NCBI RefSeq assembly: GCF_000718785.1 | Contig: NZ_JOCA01000021.1 | Span: 62,001-126,000, forward strand | Direction: 5' to 3' | DNA from: Streptomyces sp. NRRL WC-3626 | GTDB taxonomy: Bacteria > Actinomycetota > Actinomycetes > Streptomycetales > Streptomycetaceae | DNA length: 64,000 nucleotides | Part shown: positions 8,839-17,698 of the stretch, piece after piece | Layout: each line of letters starts with the position of its first letter | Numbering within the stretch: the stretch's first letter is position 1 | Notes under the pieces: generated by a model | The model's input: only the letters and a program-made list of their open reading frames with translations | The model's database searches: none | What the model was told of the DNA's origin: nothing | Made by a program: the position numbers and the translations under genes

Positions 8839-9459
8839 TCAGGTGAGCGAACCCGTCATGGCGAGCGAGTGCAGGAACCGCATCAGGGTCATCAGGACGT
8901 CACGGCTGGAGGCGCGGCGCCGCACATCGCACTCCAGGATGGGGACCCGCTCGGACAGATCGAGGGCGGACCGCAGGTCGGCGATGGGGTAGCGGGGGGC
9001 GTCGGGGAAGGAGTTGACGGCGACGACGAACGGCACTCCGCGTTCCTCGAGCCGCCCCATGACATCGAAGCTGACCTCGAGGCGGCGGGTGTCGACCAGG
9101 ACGACGGCGCCGAGCGCGCCCTCGAACAGCCCGTTCCAGAGGAACCAGAAGCGTTCCTGGCCGGGGGTGCCGAACAGGTACAGCACCAGCTGGTCCGTGA
9201 TCTTGATCCGGCCGAAGTCCATGGCGACGGTGGTGGCCGTCTTGGACGCGGAGCCGAAGTTGTCGTCGACCCCGACGCCGGCCTGGGTCATGGTCTCCTC
9301 GGTGGTCAGCGGTTTGATCTCGCTGACCGAGCCGACCATGGTCGTCTTGCCGACCCCGAACCCGCCCACGATCACGATCTTCACCGCGGCCTGTGCCGTC
9401 TGCGGCAGCTGGTCCTCGGCGCGGGGGCCCGGGATGGTCTCAGAGCCTTTGAAGTCCAT
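8839..9459 (-). CDS. rarD: Conservon small GTPase RarD (206 aa)
   Basis: Ras/MglA-like G protein of the conservon. The P-loop is GGFGVGKTT (about residues 32-40), the switch-II region is FGTPGQERFWFLW, and a base-recognition segment VNSFPDAP stands where NKxD is usual. Known family role: GTP-binding partner of the DUF742 and roadblock proteins encoded upstream, forming a eukaryote-like G-protein switch beneath the RarA sensor. The start overlaps the end of rarC by 20 bp, so translation is coupled. In S. coelicolor the Cvn9 (rar) genes are negative regulators of aerial mycelium formation. Assignment to Cvn9 rather than another conservon rests on gene order next to the helicase/tat block and on my memory of that map. 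Confidence 0.9.
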   Translation of the reverse strand: MDFKGSETIPGPRAEDQLPQTAQAAVKIVIVGGFGVGKTTMVGSVSEIKPLTTEETMTQAGVGVDDNFGSASKTATTVAMDFGRIKITDQLVLYLFGTPGQERFWFLWNGLFEGALGAVVLVDTRRLEVSFDVMGRLEERGVPFVVAVNSFPDAPRYPIADLRSALDLSERVPILECDVRRRASSRDVLMTLMRFLHSLAMTGSLT

Positions 9460-9850
9460 GCATCACCGCTTCGAGAAGGGAACGGTCCGGGAGCGCCTCG
9501 CGGACGATCGGGAAGCGCGCCTGGACCAGTTCCGCCGCCAGCATGTCGGTGAGCAGCACGGTCACCACGCCGAACGGCAGGCTGAGATAGGCCGACAGTT
9601 CGGCCACGGACAGGGGGGCGGCACAGAGCCGGAGCAGCGCCGCCTGCTCGGGAGTGGCGGAGGGCGGGGGGTCCGGGGAACCGGCCACGATGAGCGTGAC
9701 GAGATCGAGGTCCGCCCGTTCGCCGTCCGGTCCGGCGACCACGTACAGCCGCTCCGGGTTGCCGCCGCCCTCCTTCTTCCTGGCCGGTTCGGCCGGCTTC
9801 GGGGAGGGTGCGGCCCGGGGGAAGCGCCTCTGGCGTTGCGGAGGAGTCAT
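9440..9850 (-). CDS. rarC: Conservon DUF742 protein RarC (136 aa)
   Basis: DUF742 winged-helix-like protein. The N-terminus is basic and Pro-rich. The domain starts at RLYVVAGPDGERADLDLVT and ends with the typical LPFGVVTVLLTDML and PDRSLLEAVMHGLQRL segments. ATG 9850 overlaps the rarB stop as ATGA, which decides the start against a longer frame reading back through rarB. In conservons this protein sits between the roadblock protein and the GTPase, and the proteins bind one another. No enzymatic motif is present; it may be an adaptor or DNA-binding output, which is inference. Confidence 0.9.
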   Translation of the reverse strand: MTPPQRQRRFPRAAPSPKPAEPARKKEGGGNPERLYVVAGPDGERADLDLVTLIVAGSPDPPPSATPEQAALLRLCAAPLSVAELSAYLSLPFGVVTVLLTDMLAAELVQARFPIVREALPDRSLLEAVMHGLQRL

Positions 9851-10254
9851 ACGGTCTGCCCGTTCCGTCGGGGCGGGCTGGTCAGATGGGCGCCGATACG
9901 GACGACGAGGTCGCGCATCATGCCGCCCATGCGGCCCGGCTCGCAGGTCATGTCGGAGAGCACCGCGAGATAGGCGTTGGCGCCGGCCGCCATGAGATAG
10001 AAGTAGCCCTCGTTGATCTCGATGAGGACCATCTTCATCTCGCCGTTGCCGTAAGGGAGTTCCTGGGCGACGGCCCCGGCGAGGCTCTGTACGCCCGCGC
10101 AGGCGGCGGCGACCCGGTCGGCGGCGTCGGGCTCGCCGCCGTAGCGGGCGATGCGCAGGCCGTCGGCGGAGAGCACCACGATCATCTCGACGCCGGGTAC
10201 GCCGTCGGCGAGCTCCTTGAGCATCCAGTCGAAGTTGGCTCGTTGCTGGATCAC
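9847..10254 (-). CDS. rarB: Conservon roadblock/LC7 protein RarB (135 aa)
   Basis: Roadblock/LC7-fold protein of the kind that acts on small Ras-like GTPases (as MglB does on MglA). The core runs from about residue 8 (FDWMLKELADGVPGVEMIVV) through GLRIARYGG to YLAVLSDMTCEPGRMG. Its start overlaps the rarA stop by 4 bp and its own stop overlaps the rarC start by 4 bp, so rarA-rarB-rarC are translationally chained. Expected role: dimeric regulator bridging RarA and the RarD GTPase at the membrane. The assignment is firm at the family level. Confidence 0.92.
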   Translation of the reverse strand: MIQQRANFDWMLKELADGVPGVEMIVVLSADGLRIARYGGEPDAADRVAAACAGVQSLAGAVAQELPYGNGEMKMVLIEINEGYFYLMAAGANAYLAVLSDMTCEPGRMGGMMRDLVVRIGAHLTSPPRRNGQTV

Positions 10255-11858
10255 TTGAGGTCCCCCTCGTCATCGGCCTCGGTGCGGGCCGGTTCGTTGA
10301 TGAGATGCAGGTAGGCGGTCGGGTTCCGGGTGAAGTCGGTGGTGGGGACGTCCGGGTCGAGGCCCTTGCGCATGCCCTCCCAGAAGGCGTCGACCCACAG
10401 GCCGGGTTCGCGGTCGTCCTGCTTCTTCTCGGGCTCGGGCCTGGCCCAGATGTCGTGGTACTCCTCGCCCCGTTCCCTGGCCTCCCGCTCGGCCCGTTCG
10501 GCGGCCGCCTGCTCGGCGTAGCGCTGGTGGATCGGGGTCTTCACCCGGCTGCGGCGCTGCGGCAGCCCGCCCGCGGTCCACTCGGTGACCTCGGGGACGT
10601 CGTCCTCCATGGACACCGTCTCGGGGATGCGGGGGCTGGTGGGGCGGCGCTTCTTGGGGGTGCGCTCCGGTCCCGGGAGGGCGTCGACCGGGCGGGGCAC
10701 GGCGGTGGCGCCGATGCCGTGGGCGAGGCCGACGCCGGGCTCGTCGGTGAGCATCTCGCTGGGCACGATGAGGACGGCGCGGACACCGCCGTAGGCGGAG
10801 GCGCGCAGTGAGACCTTCATGTCGAAGGCGGTGCAGAGGCGGCCGACGACGGCGAGGCCGAGGCGCGGGTTCTCCGTGATCTCCTGGAGGTCGGTGCCCT
10901 TCTGGGCCTGCTCGAGGATGCCCTCGATACGGGCGCGGGCCTGCTCGTCGAGGCTGACGCCGGCGTCCTCGATCTCGATGGCGACGCCGGTCTGCACCTC
11001 GGTGGCGGTGACGCTCACCTTGCTGGTCGGCGGCGAGTAGCGGGTGCCGTTGTCGAGGATCTCGGCGGCGGCGTGGATGACCGGCTCGACGTAGATGCCC
11101 TTGATGTTGACCTTGGCGATCGACTTCAGGTCGATGCGGCGGTATTCGAGGATGCGGGACATGGCGCCGCGCAGCACGCTGTAGAGCGCGACGGGCATGG
11201 GCCACTGGCGTCCGGGGCGGCCGCCGCCGAGGACGGAGATGGAGTCGGCGAGGCGGCCGATCAGCGCGGTGCCGTGGTCGATGCGCAGCAGGTCGTCGAA
11301 GACCTCGGGGTTGCGGCCGTGGTCCTCCTCCATCTCGCGGAGTTCGTTGGCCTGCTGGTGGACGATCGCCTGGACGCGGCGGGCGATGCTGACGAAGGAA
11401 CGCTGGGCGGAGTCGCGCAGGTTCTCCTCGTCGTCGATGATCTTGAGGATCGTGCGCAGCAGGTCGATCTGGTACTTGGGCAGATCGCGCCAGGCGGGGT
11501 TGAGCTGCGGCAGGCCGCGGATGACTTCGTCGGGGTCGTTCCCGCTGTGCAGGAAGTCCAGGGCCGCGGGGACGACCCGCTGGGTGAAGTACTGCGTCTC
11601 CGTGTCATGGGCGGCGATCCGGGATTCCAGATACGCACGGTGACGGTCGTACTCGGCCTGCGACTCCCGCAGTACCCGGCCGCGGCGTACCGCCTCGGTC
11701 GCGGCGACGGTCACCAGCAGGGTCGCGACGGCGCCGCACACGCCGACGGCGATCCGGGCGGGCTCCGTCACCAGGGCGACGGCGGCTCCGGTCGCCGCGG
11801 CCATCACTATGGCCGGCAGCAACAACACGCGTGCGTGGGAAAGTTGGACACTCGCCAT
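10251..11858 (-). CDS. rarA: Conservon sensor-kinase-like membrane protein RarA (535 aa)
   Basis: Two N-terminal membrane helices (ARVLLLPAIVMAAATGAAV and an adjacent segment starting RIAVGVCGAVATLL) are followed by a helical linker and a HATPase_c domain. Its N-box reads AAEILDNGTRYSPP and its G-box NPRLGLAVVGRLC. A clear phospho-accepting H-box is not visible, as is usual for conservon A proteins. The C-terminal 150 residues are charged and low-complexity. ATG 11858 is chosen over an upstream ATG because AGAGGG lies 7 bases before it. It heads the rarABCDE operon; promoter signals must lie in the 317 bp upstream. Probably binds ATP and relays a membrane signal to RarB-RarD; phosphotransfer is unproven. 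Confidence 0.9.
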   Translation of the reverse strand: MASVQLSHARVLLLPAIVMAAATGAAVALVTEPARIAVGVCGAVATLLVTVAATEAVRRGRVLRESQAEYDRHRAYLESRIAAHDTETQYFTQRVVPAALDFLHSGNDPDEVIRGLPQLNPAWRDLPKYQIDLLRTILKIIDDEENLRDSAQRSFVSIARRVQAIVHQQANELREMEEDHGRNPEVFDDLLRIDHGTALIGRLADSISVLGGGRPGRQWPMPVALYSVLRGAMSRILEYRRIDLKSIAKVNIKGIYVEPVIHAAAEILDNGTRYSPPTSKVSVTATEVQTGVAIEIEDAGVSLDEQARARIEGILEQAQKGTDLQEITENPRLGLAVVGRLCTAFDMKVSLRASAYGGVRAVLIVPSEMLTDEPGVGLAHGIGATAVPRPVDALPGPERTPKKRRPTSPRIPETVSMEDDVPEVTEWTAGGLPQRRSRVKTPIHQRYAEQAAAERAEREARERGEEYHDIWARPEPEKKQDDREPGLWVDAFWEGMRKGLDPDVPTTDFTRNPTAYLHLINEPARTEADDEGDLK

Positions 11859-12175
11859 GTGAGCCCTCTGAAACGAATCGACTGATGGTCGGGGAACATG
11901 CACATAGGGGAACAAGCGCACGAATTCATCTCAACTCGGTGCGCTGCGGGCGAGCTTAGTCCGACGGGATCATCGCCATGTCATATTCCGCAAGTGCCGG
12001 AAACGACCCCTGGGGCAGGAGTACGCTCGGGTCGTTTGCACGCTGCGCGGCCGTTCGAACGCAGTGCGTCACGGCGTTCGGGCGTACGAAAACCACTCAC
12101 CGTAATGAGTGAGAAGGGCGGCGGGCCTCCCTGATCCTGCCCGCCGAACGGGGCGTTGACGCTCCGGGAACGGCG
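11859..12175. promoter_or_regulatory. Leader/promoter region of the rar operon
   Basis: About 315 bp without a gene, AT-richer than its surroundings, lying between the terminator after the helicase gene and rarA. It contains an inverted repeat with arms 12094-12099 (CACTCA) and 12106-12111 (TGAGTG) that could be an operator. No clear -10/-35 pair could be chosen with confidence. Confidence 0.4.
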
Positions 12176-12208
12176 GAAGCCCGGCGCGCACCTGGCGCAC
12201 CGGGCTTC
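12176..12208 (-). terminator. Hairpin terminator after the helicase gene
   Basis: Arms 12176-12184 and 12200-12208 pair perfectly (9 bp). After one mismatch a further 4 bp pair inside, leaving the loop ACCTG. It lies 25 bp beyond the helicase stop codon. Confidence 0.75.
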
Positions 12209-12233
12209 GAAGTCTCCTTCGTCCGGGCGGTGT

Positions 12234-15047
12234 TCAGCCCACGGACGAGTAGGCGACCACCCCGCGCAGCAGTCCGTCGACCGCCTTGCGGGCGTTCTTG
12301 GCGACCGTCGAACCGTCGCCGGTGGGTGCCGCCGCCGAGATCTGGCCGAGCACGTCGATGACCTGCTTGCACCAGCGCACGAAGTCACCGGCCGGCATCT
12401 CCGCCTCGCGCAGCACTTCGTCAAGGCCCTTGCCCGAGGCCCACGTGTAGGCGGCCCAGGCGAAGCCGAGGTCGGGCTCGCGCTGGCCGACACCCTCCGT
12501 CTGACTGATCCGGAAGTCCTCCTCCAGGGCGTCCAGGCGCCCCCAGATCCGGACCATCTCGCCGAGCGCCGCCTTCGCCCCGCCCGACGGCAGCTTGGGC
12601 GCCATCGCGTCGTCGGCGACCCGGGCCTCGTACACCAGGGCCGAGACGCACGCGGCGAGTTCGGCGGGGGCGAGCCCCTCCCACACGCCCTCGCGCAGGC
12701 ATTCGCTGGCCAGCAGGTCGAGTTCGCCGTACAGCCGCGCCAGCCGCTTGCCGTGTTCGGTGACCTCGTCGCCACGCAGATAGTCCATCTCGGTCAGCAG
12801 CGCGACGATACGGTCGAAGGTCCGGGCGATGGTGTTCGTCCGGCCCTCGATGCGCCGCTCCAACTGCGAGGTGTCGCGCAGCAGCCGGTGGTGGCGTTCG
12901 GCCCAGCGGGCGTGGTCCTCACGGTCCTGGCAGCCGTGGCACGGGTGCGCCCGCAGTGCCTTGCGCAGCCGCGCGATCTCCCGGTCGTCGGCCGCCTGGG
13001 AACGCTTCTTGCGGTGCCGGTCCGGGGAGATGTGCCCGGCCTTGGTGCGCAGCGCGGAGGCGAGGTCCCTGCGGGACTGCGGGGAGCGCGCGTTGAAGGA
13101 CTTCGGGATCCGCATCCGCTCCAGCGCCTCGACCGGCACCGGGAAGTCGATCGACGCCAGCCGCTTCACCTGCCGCTCGGCGGTCAGCACCAGCGGGCGC
13201 GGACCGTCGGAGTACTCGTAACCGCGGTGGCCGTCGGTCCGCCCCGCGGGCAGACCGGGGTCGAGGACCAGCGCCAGCCCCGCGTACTTTCCGGTGGGTA
13301 CGTGGATGACGTCACCGGGTTTGAGCTTCTCCAGCGCGACGGCGGCCTCCGCACGCCGCTGCACGGCGCCCTGGCGGGCCAGTTCGTTCTCCCGGTCCTT
13401 GAGTTCACGGCGCAGCCGCGCGTACTCGTCGAAGTCGCCGAGATGGCAGGTCATGGAGGCCTTGTAGCCCTCGAGGCCCTCCTCGTTGCGCTGCACCTGC
13501 CGGGAGATGCCGACGACCGACTTGTCCGCCTGGAACTGCGCGAACGACGTCTCGAGGAGCTCGCGCGAACGGTGCCGGCCGAACTGCTCGACCAGGTTGA
13601 CCGCCATGTTGTACGACGGCTTGAAGCTGGACCGCAGCGGATAGGTGCGGGTACCGGCCAGTCCCGCCAGATGGTCGGGGTTCATGGCGCGCTGCCACAG
13701 CACGACCGCGTGGCCTTCGACGTCGATGCCGCGGCGGCCGGCCCGGCCGGTCAGCTGGGTGTACTCGCCGGGGGTGATGTCGGCGTGCTGCTCGCCGTTC
13801 CACTTGACGAGCTTCTCCAGGACCACCGAGCGGGCGGGCATGTTGATACCCAGGGCGAGGGTCTCGGTCGCGAACACGGCCTTCACCAGGCCGCGGACGA
13901 AGAGTTCCTCGACGACCTCCTTGAACGTCGGCAGCATTCCCGCGTGATGGGCGGCGATGCCGCGCTCCAGGCCCTCCAGCCACTCGTAGTAGCCGAGGAC
14001 GTGCAGATCCTCGGCCGGGATGGCGGCCGTGCGCTCCTCGACCAGGGAGCGGACCCGTGCCCGCGCCTCGTCGTCGTTGAGTCTGAGGCCCGCGTACAGG
14101 CACTGCTGCACGGCGGCCTCGCAGCCGGCGCGGCTGAAGATGAAGGTGATCGCGGGCAGCAGGCCCTCGGCGTCGAGCCGCTCGATGACCTCGGGACGGC
14201 TCGGCGTCCACACGCGCGAGCGCTGTCTGCGCTCCCGCTCCCGGTCGGCCTCGCGCACATTGCCCCGCCCGCGCTTGCGGTCCCCCCAGGACGGGCGGCT
14301 CGCCTCCAGGCGGGCCATGCGCGTGAGGTCCGGGTTGACGGCCTTCTTGCGGCCCTCCCCCTCCTCGAACAGGTCGTATATCCGGCGGCCCGCGAGCACG
14401 TGCTGGAACAGCGGCACCGGCCGGTGCTCGGAGACGATCACCTGGGTGTCACCGCGGACGGTGTCCAGCCAGTCGCCGAACTCCTCCGCGTTCGACACCG
14501 TCGCCGACAGTGACACCAGGGTCACGGACTCGGGGAGGTGGATGATCACTTCCTCCCAGACGGCGCCGCGGAAGCGGTCGGAGAGGTAGTGCACCTCGTC
14601 CATCACCACGTAGCCGAGGCCGAGGAGGGTCTGCGAACCGGCGTACAGCATGTTCCGCAGCACCTCGGTGGTCATCACGACCACCGGGGCACCGGAGTTG
14701 ACGCTGTTGTCGCCGGTGAGCAGGCCCACCCGCTCCGCGCCGTAGCGGCGGCACAGGTCGGCGTACTTCTGGTTCGACAGCGCCTTGATGGGTGTCGTGT
14801 AGAAGCACTTCTTGCCCTGCTGGAGGGCGAGATGGACGGCGAACTCGCCGACGATCGTCTTGCCGGAGCCGGTGGGCGCGGCGACCAGGACGCCCTTCCC
14901 CGACTCGAGCGCCTGGCAGGACTCGATCTGGAAGGGGTCGAGGCCGAAGTCGTACATCTCGCGGAATGAGGCGAGCGCGGTGGCCTGCTCGGCAGCGCGC
15001 ATGCGTGCTGCCGCGTACCGCTCGGCCGGTGAGAGGTCCTCTGTCAT
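12234..15047 (-). CDS. helY: Ski2/Mtr4-type DEAD/DEAH-box RNA helicase (937 aa)
   Basis: Superfamily 2 helicase. Motif I is AAPTGSGKTIVGEF (near residue 57), motif II is DEVH (MDEVHYLSD), motif III is SATVSN, and motif VI is QLTGRAGRRGID. The protein is full length with a C-terminal DSHCT-like helical domain (CLREGVWEGLAPAELAACVS). A central basic insertion with a CHGCQD sequence lies between the core and that domain. The mycobacterial homologue is helY, next to tatC and tatA as here. Probably unwinds structured RNA in processing or decay; exact substrates unknown. TACGCT lies 10 nt before the ATG, so the 5' leader may be only a few bases. A terminator follows. Confidence 0.9.
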   Translation of the reverse strand: MTEDLSPAERYAAARMRAAEQATALASFREMYDFGLDPFQIESCQALESGKGVLVAAPTGSGKTIVGEFAVHLALQQGKKCFYTTPIKALSNQKYADLCRRYGAERVGLLTGDNSVNSGAPVVVMTTEVLRNMLYAGSQTLLGLGYVVMDEVHYLSDRFRGAVWEEVIIHLPESVTLVSLSATVSNAEEFGDWLDTVRGDTQVIVSEHRPVPLFQHVLAGRRIYDLFEEGEGRKKAVNPDLTRMARLEASRPSWGDRKRGRGNVREADRERERRQRSRVWTPSRPEVIERLDAEGLLPAITFIFSRAGCEAAVQQCLYAGLRLNDDEARARVRSLVEERTAAIPAEDLHVLGYYEWLEGLERGIAAHHAGMLPTFKEVVEELFVRGLVKAVFATETLALGINMPARSVVLEKLVKWNGEQHADITPGEYTQLTGRAGRRGIDVEGHAVVLWQRAMNPDHLAGLAGTRTYPLRSSFKPSYNMAVNLVEQFGRHRSRELLETSFAQFQADKSVVGISRQVQRNEEGLEGYKASMTCHLGDFDEYARLRRELKDRENELARQGAVQRRAEAAVALEKLKPGDVIHVPTGKYAGLALVLDPGLPAGRTDGHRGYEYSDGPRPLVLTAERQVKRLASIDFPVPVEALERMRIPKSFNARSPQSRRDLASALRTKAGHISPDRHRKKRSQAADDREIARLRKALRAHPCHGCQDREDHARWAERHHRLLRDTSQLERRIEGRTNTIARTFDRIVALLTEMDYLRGDEVTEHGKRLARLYGELDLLASECLREGVWEGLAPAELAACVSALVYEARVADDAMAPKLPSGGAKAALGEMVRIWGRLDALEEDFRISQTEGVGQREPDLGFAWAAYTWASGKGLDEVLREAEMPAGDFVRWCKQVIDVLGQISAAAPTGDGSTVAKNARKAVDGLLRGVVAYSSVG

Positions 15048-15098
15048 CGTGCTTTCGAGCGTACCGGCCGCACCGACAACAGGACGATCATTATCCGT

Positions 15099-15989
15099 TC
15101 AGGGGCCGACGACCCGCAGCGCCCCCGGCACGCACCGGGCGGTCAGCGGCAGCGGTCCCACCGGTTCCCCGTCCGCGTACCCCGTGACCTCCTCGGCGGC
15201 CAGCTCGACGGTCGCCGCCCGCAGCACGGTGATCGCCGGGTGGTCTATGTGCGTGCCCCGGTACACCTTCGGGAACACCCGCAGCAGCGTGGCCCGGCTG
15301 CACTCGCCGACCACCGTGATGTCCAGCAGTCCGTCGGTCAGGTCCGCGCCGGGGCAGATCCGCATGCCGCCGCCGTACGACGGCCCGTTCCCGACGGCCA
15401 CCAGCGTCGCCTCGATCTCGCGGACCTCGCCGCCGTCGAGGGTGATCCGGTACGGCAGCGGCTTGAAGGCGGCCAGTTCGGCGACCATCGCCAGGTCGTA
15501 CTTGAAGCGTCCGAGGGGCATCCGCATGCGGTTGCCGCGGTCGTTGACCCGGGAGTCGAAGCCGGAGGCGAGTACGGCGCCGAACCAGCGGTCGCCGACC
15601 CTGCCGAGGTCGATGTCGCGCACCCGGCCGCACTTGAGGGCGTCGGCGATCATCCGGCCGGCCGCGGCGGGTTCGCGCAGCGGCATGCCGAGCGCGCGGG
15701 CGAAGTCGTTGCCGGTGCCCGCGGCCACCAGGCCGAACGGGGTGCCGGTGCCGACGACGGCCTGCAGCGCGAGGTTCGCCATGCCGTCGCCGCCGACCGC
15801 GATCAGGGCGCCGGTGCCCTCCTCGACGGCGGTACGGGCCCGGGCCAGGGCGTCCTGCGGGTCGTCGCCGAGCACGGTCCGCACCGAGAAGCCGGCGTCC
15901 CGCAACGCGGCAGCGGCCGGCCGCGCCGCGCGGGCGCCCCGGCCGCGGCCCGCGGTGGGGTTGACGAAGAGGGTGATCTCGCTGGTCAC
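15099..15989 (-). CDS. Diacylglycerol/lipid kinase, DagK/YegS family (296 aa)
   Basis: Transfers phosphate from ATP to diacylglycerol or a related lipid at the inner membrane face. The nucleotide-binding motif is AVGGDGMANLAL (the usual GGDGT has Met in place of Thr), followed by AAGTGNDFAR. The C-terminal beta-sandwich carries GNGPSYGGGMRICPGAD. Length is typical. The start is GTG 15989 with no Shine-Dalgarno sequence; TAGGGT at 15997-16002 ends 7 nt before it, so the mRNA is probably leaderless. It sits between tatC and the helicase on the same strand, so it may be transcribed both from its own promoter and by readthrough. Lipid specificity cannot be told from sequence. Confidence 0.9.
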   Translation of the reverse strand: MTSEITLFVNPTAGRGRGARAARPAAAALRDAGFSVRTVLGDDPQDALARARTAVEEGTGALIAVGGDGMANLALQAVVGTGTPFGLVAAGTGNDFARALGMPLREPAAAGRMIADALKCGRVRDIDLGRVGDRWFGAVLASGFDSRVNDRGNRMRMPLGRFKYDLAMVAELAAFKPLPYRITLDGGEVREIEATLVAVGNGPSYGGGMRICPGADLTDGLLDITVVGECSRATLLRVFPKVYRGTHIDHPAITVLRAATVELAAEEVTGYADGEPVGPLPLTARCVPGALRVVGP

Positions 15990-16020
15990 GGGAGTGACCC
16001 TACGATCTGCGGGACGCTCC

Positions 16021-16959
16021 TCAGGTCACGTCGTCATAACCGTTGACCCGGTCCCGCGTCGTCTGCTCGGGCACGGAGGCCACCGGCTCGACGGGATCGA
16101 TGTCCTCGGGGGTGAGATCCAGGTCCGAGGCCTCGTCGTCGGCGGGGCCCATGGCCTCGCGACGGCGCTTGCGGCGGTCGTTGAGCAGGGACACGACGAC
16201 CGCGGCGAAGTACAGGATCCAGATCGGCCCGGCCAGCGCGAGCATGGTCAGCGGGTCGGTGCTCGGCGTGGCGATGGCCGCGAACAGGGTGATGCCCATG
16301 ATCATGCCGCGCCACCAGCCGAGCATCCGCCGGCCCGTGAGGACACCGGCGAAGTTGAGCATCACCAGCAGCAGCGGCAGCTCGAAGGAGAGGCCGAAGA
16401 CGATCACCATGCGGGTGACGAGGTCCAGCAGGTCGTCCAGCGGCAGCAGGTTGTCGACGTTGGACGGCGTGAAGGTGAGGAGCACCTCGGCGGTGGTCGG
16501 CAGCACCGCGTAGGCGAAGTAGGCGCCGGCCAGGAAGAGCGGGAAGCCCGTCGCGACGAACGCGTAGGCGTACTTCCTCTCGTGCCGGTGCAGGCCCGGC
16601 GCGACGAAGGCCCACAGCTGGTACAGCCAGACCGGGGAGGCCAGTACGACACCGGCCATCAGCGAGACCTTCAACGCCAGCGTGAACGGCGTGAGCAGAC
16701 CGTTGATCGTGATCTGCGCGCACGGCTCTTCGGTGTCCGAGCGGGCGAGTTCCGCGAAGGACTTCTCGCATCCGACGGACTTGAAGACCGGCTCGGTGAA
16801 GAAGTTGATGATGTCGTTGTAGAAGAAGGCTGCGACGACCGTCACGGCGATGATGGCCAGCAGGGCCTTCGCGAGCCGGTTGCGGAGCTCACGAAGGTGC
16901 TCCGCGAGGGGCATCCGCCCCTCGGGATCCTTCTCCTGTTTGCGGGCAGGCTTCAGCAA
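16021..16959 (-). CDS. tatC: Sec-independent translocase subunit TatC (312 aa)
   Basis: Six-helix membrane receptor for twin-arginine signal peptides. The conserved cytosolic N-terminal motif MPLAEHLRELRNRL is followed by TM1. The family Phe/Pro-rich loop LYQLWAFVAPGLHRHERKYA and FGLSFELPLLL are present. A charged, acidic C-terminal tail of about 55 residues follows the last helix, RRKRRREAMGP. TTG 16959 is used, with only a weak GTGGG before it; an alternative start at the Met of MPLAEH would remove 15 residues. It lies 47 bp after tatA with a hairpin between, which may lower tatC relative to tatA. With TatA (and TatB encoded elsewhere) it exports folded proteins. Confidence 0.95.
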   Translation of the reverse strand: MLKPARKQEKDPEGRMPLAEHLRELRNRLAKALLAIIAVTVVAAFFYNDIINFFTEPVFKSVGCEKSFAELARSDTEEPCAQITINGLLTPFTLALKVSLMAGVVLASPVWLYQLWAFVAPGLHRHERKYAYAFVATGFPLFLAGAYFAYAVLPTTAEVLLTFTPSNVDNLLPLDDLLDLVTRMVIVFGLSFELPLLLVMLNFAGVLTGRRMLGWWRGMIMGITLFAAIATPSTDPLTMLALAGPIWILYFAAVVVSLLNDRRKRRREAMGPADDEASDLDLTPEDIDPVEPVASVPEQTTRDRVNGYDDVT

Positions 16960-16982
16960 CCCACGTTCCCATCTCGTGCGGC

Positions 16983-17002
16983 GGGCCGGTGGTCACCGGC
17001 CC
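16983..17002 (-). terminator. Hairpin between tatA and tatC, possible attenuator
   Basis: GGGCCGGT at 16983-16990 pairs with ACCGGCCC at 16995-17002 around a 4-nt loop. It sits between the tatA stop and the tatC start. Partial termination or mRNA-end protection would favour the excess of TatA over TatC known for Tat systems; that use is inference. Confidence 0.5.
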
Positions 17003-17006
17003 TGCG

Positions 17007-17291
17007 TCAGCGCTTGGTCGTGTCCGTCGGCTCCGCCACCGGGCGGGCGCTGGTCACGTCTCCGGGGGCGGCCTGGATGGTGCGCTGAGCGGAGGGCTCC
17101 TCCGGGGGAACCGGCGGGTCGGCGGGGGCGGAGGACTTGTCGTCCTTCATCGCCTTGGCCTCGCTCTTGAGGATGCGGGCCGACTTGCCGAGCGACCGCG
17201 CCATGTCCGGGAGCTTCTTGGCGCCGAACAACAAAATGACGACGACGAGGATGAGAATCAACTCGGGAGCGCCGATCTTGCCACCGAACAT
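17007..17291 (-). CDS. tatA: Twin-arginine translocase subunit TatA (94 aa)
   Basis: Pore-forming Tat component. One N-terminal membrane helix ([20 protein letters not shown]) holds the FGxKKLPD hinge, followed by the amphipathic helix [20 protein letters not shown] and a Pro/Ala-rich unstructured tail. The ATG has AGAAGG about 9 bases upstream. It is first of the tatA-tatC pair and follows a 650-bp non-coding region holding its promoter, so it is not obviously cotranscribed with pafBC. In mycobacteria the order pafB-pafC-tatA-tatC-helY is the same. Confidence 0.95.
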   Translation of the reverse strand: MFGGKIGAPELILILVVVILLFGAKKLPDMARSLGKSARILKSEAKAMKDDKSSAPADPPVPPEEPSAQRTIQAAPGDVTSARPVAEPTDTTKR

Positions 17292-17333
17292 AAGTCTTTA
17301 CCTTCTCACCGAGGCTGTTGGGGGTGGGATGCC

Positions 17334-17373
17334 GTCCGACCAGACCGTCCGACCGGTCGGACACGCGTCCGAA
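17334..17373. promoter_or_regulatory. Cluster of GTCCGA half-sites before tatA
   Basis: GTCCGAC occurs at 17334-17340 and 17347-17353, its inverse GTCGGAC at 17356-17362, and GTCCGAA at 17367-17373. The middle pair forms a perfect 16-bp palindrome at 17347-17362. The position, 40-80 bp upstream of the tatA start, suits an operator. No regulator is assigned. Confidence 0.4.
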
Positions 17374-17576
17374 CGATCGTGTCGTCAGCGATCGTAACGC
17401 TCGGGGGTGAACGTGAGGCAATCCCCGTGCGTACTCCCGTCCGCGGTCCGGGCCTCGTCTCCGGGCCGCGATCAGCAGCGTACCTGCCACGCCCCGCCAC
17501 CCAACAGGCCGAACCCCGCCGACCCCGCGGCGAGCCCCGCTTCTCCCGCAGCCCGCGCGCAGCCTGCGGCCCCACT

Positions 17577-17650
17577 CCCGCAGCCTGCGGGCAGTCGTGC
17601 CGCTGGGGCGGCACGGGTGGGCGCAGGCGGCACCCCCACCAGCGGGCAGC
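17577..17650. repeat. 74-bp direct repeat, copy 1
   Basis: Identical base for base to 17699-17772, 122 bp away; a less exact match extends about 20 bp further upstream of each copy. It contains a perfect hairpin GTGCCGC-TGGG-GCGGCAC and a second, GC-rich imperfect one. From memory, close relatives of this element are scattered between genes in many Streptomyces genomes. Apparent reading frames in it are artefacts of its composition. Confidence 0.85.
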
Positions 17651-17698
17651 ACCCCCACTCCCCGGCCGGCCTCGCCTCCGCAGCCTGCCGCCCCACTC

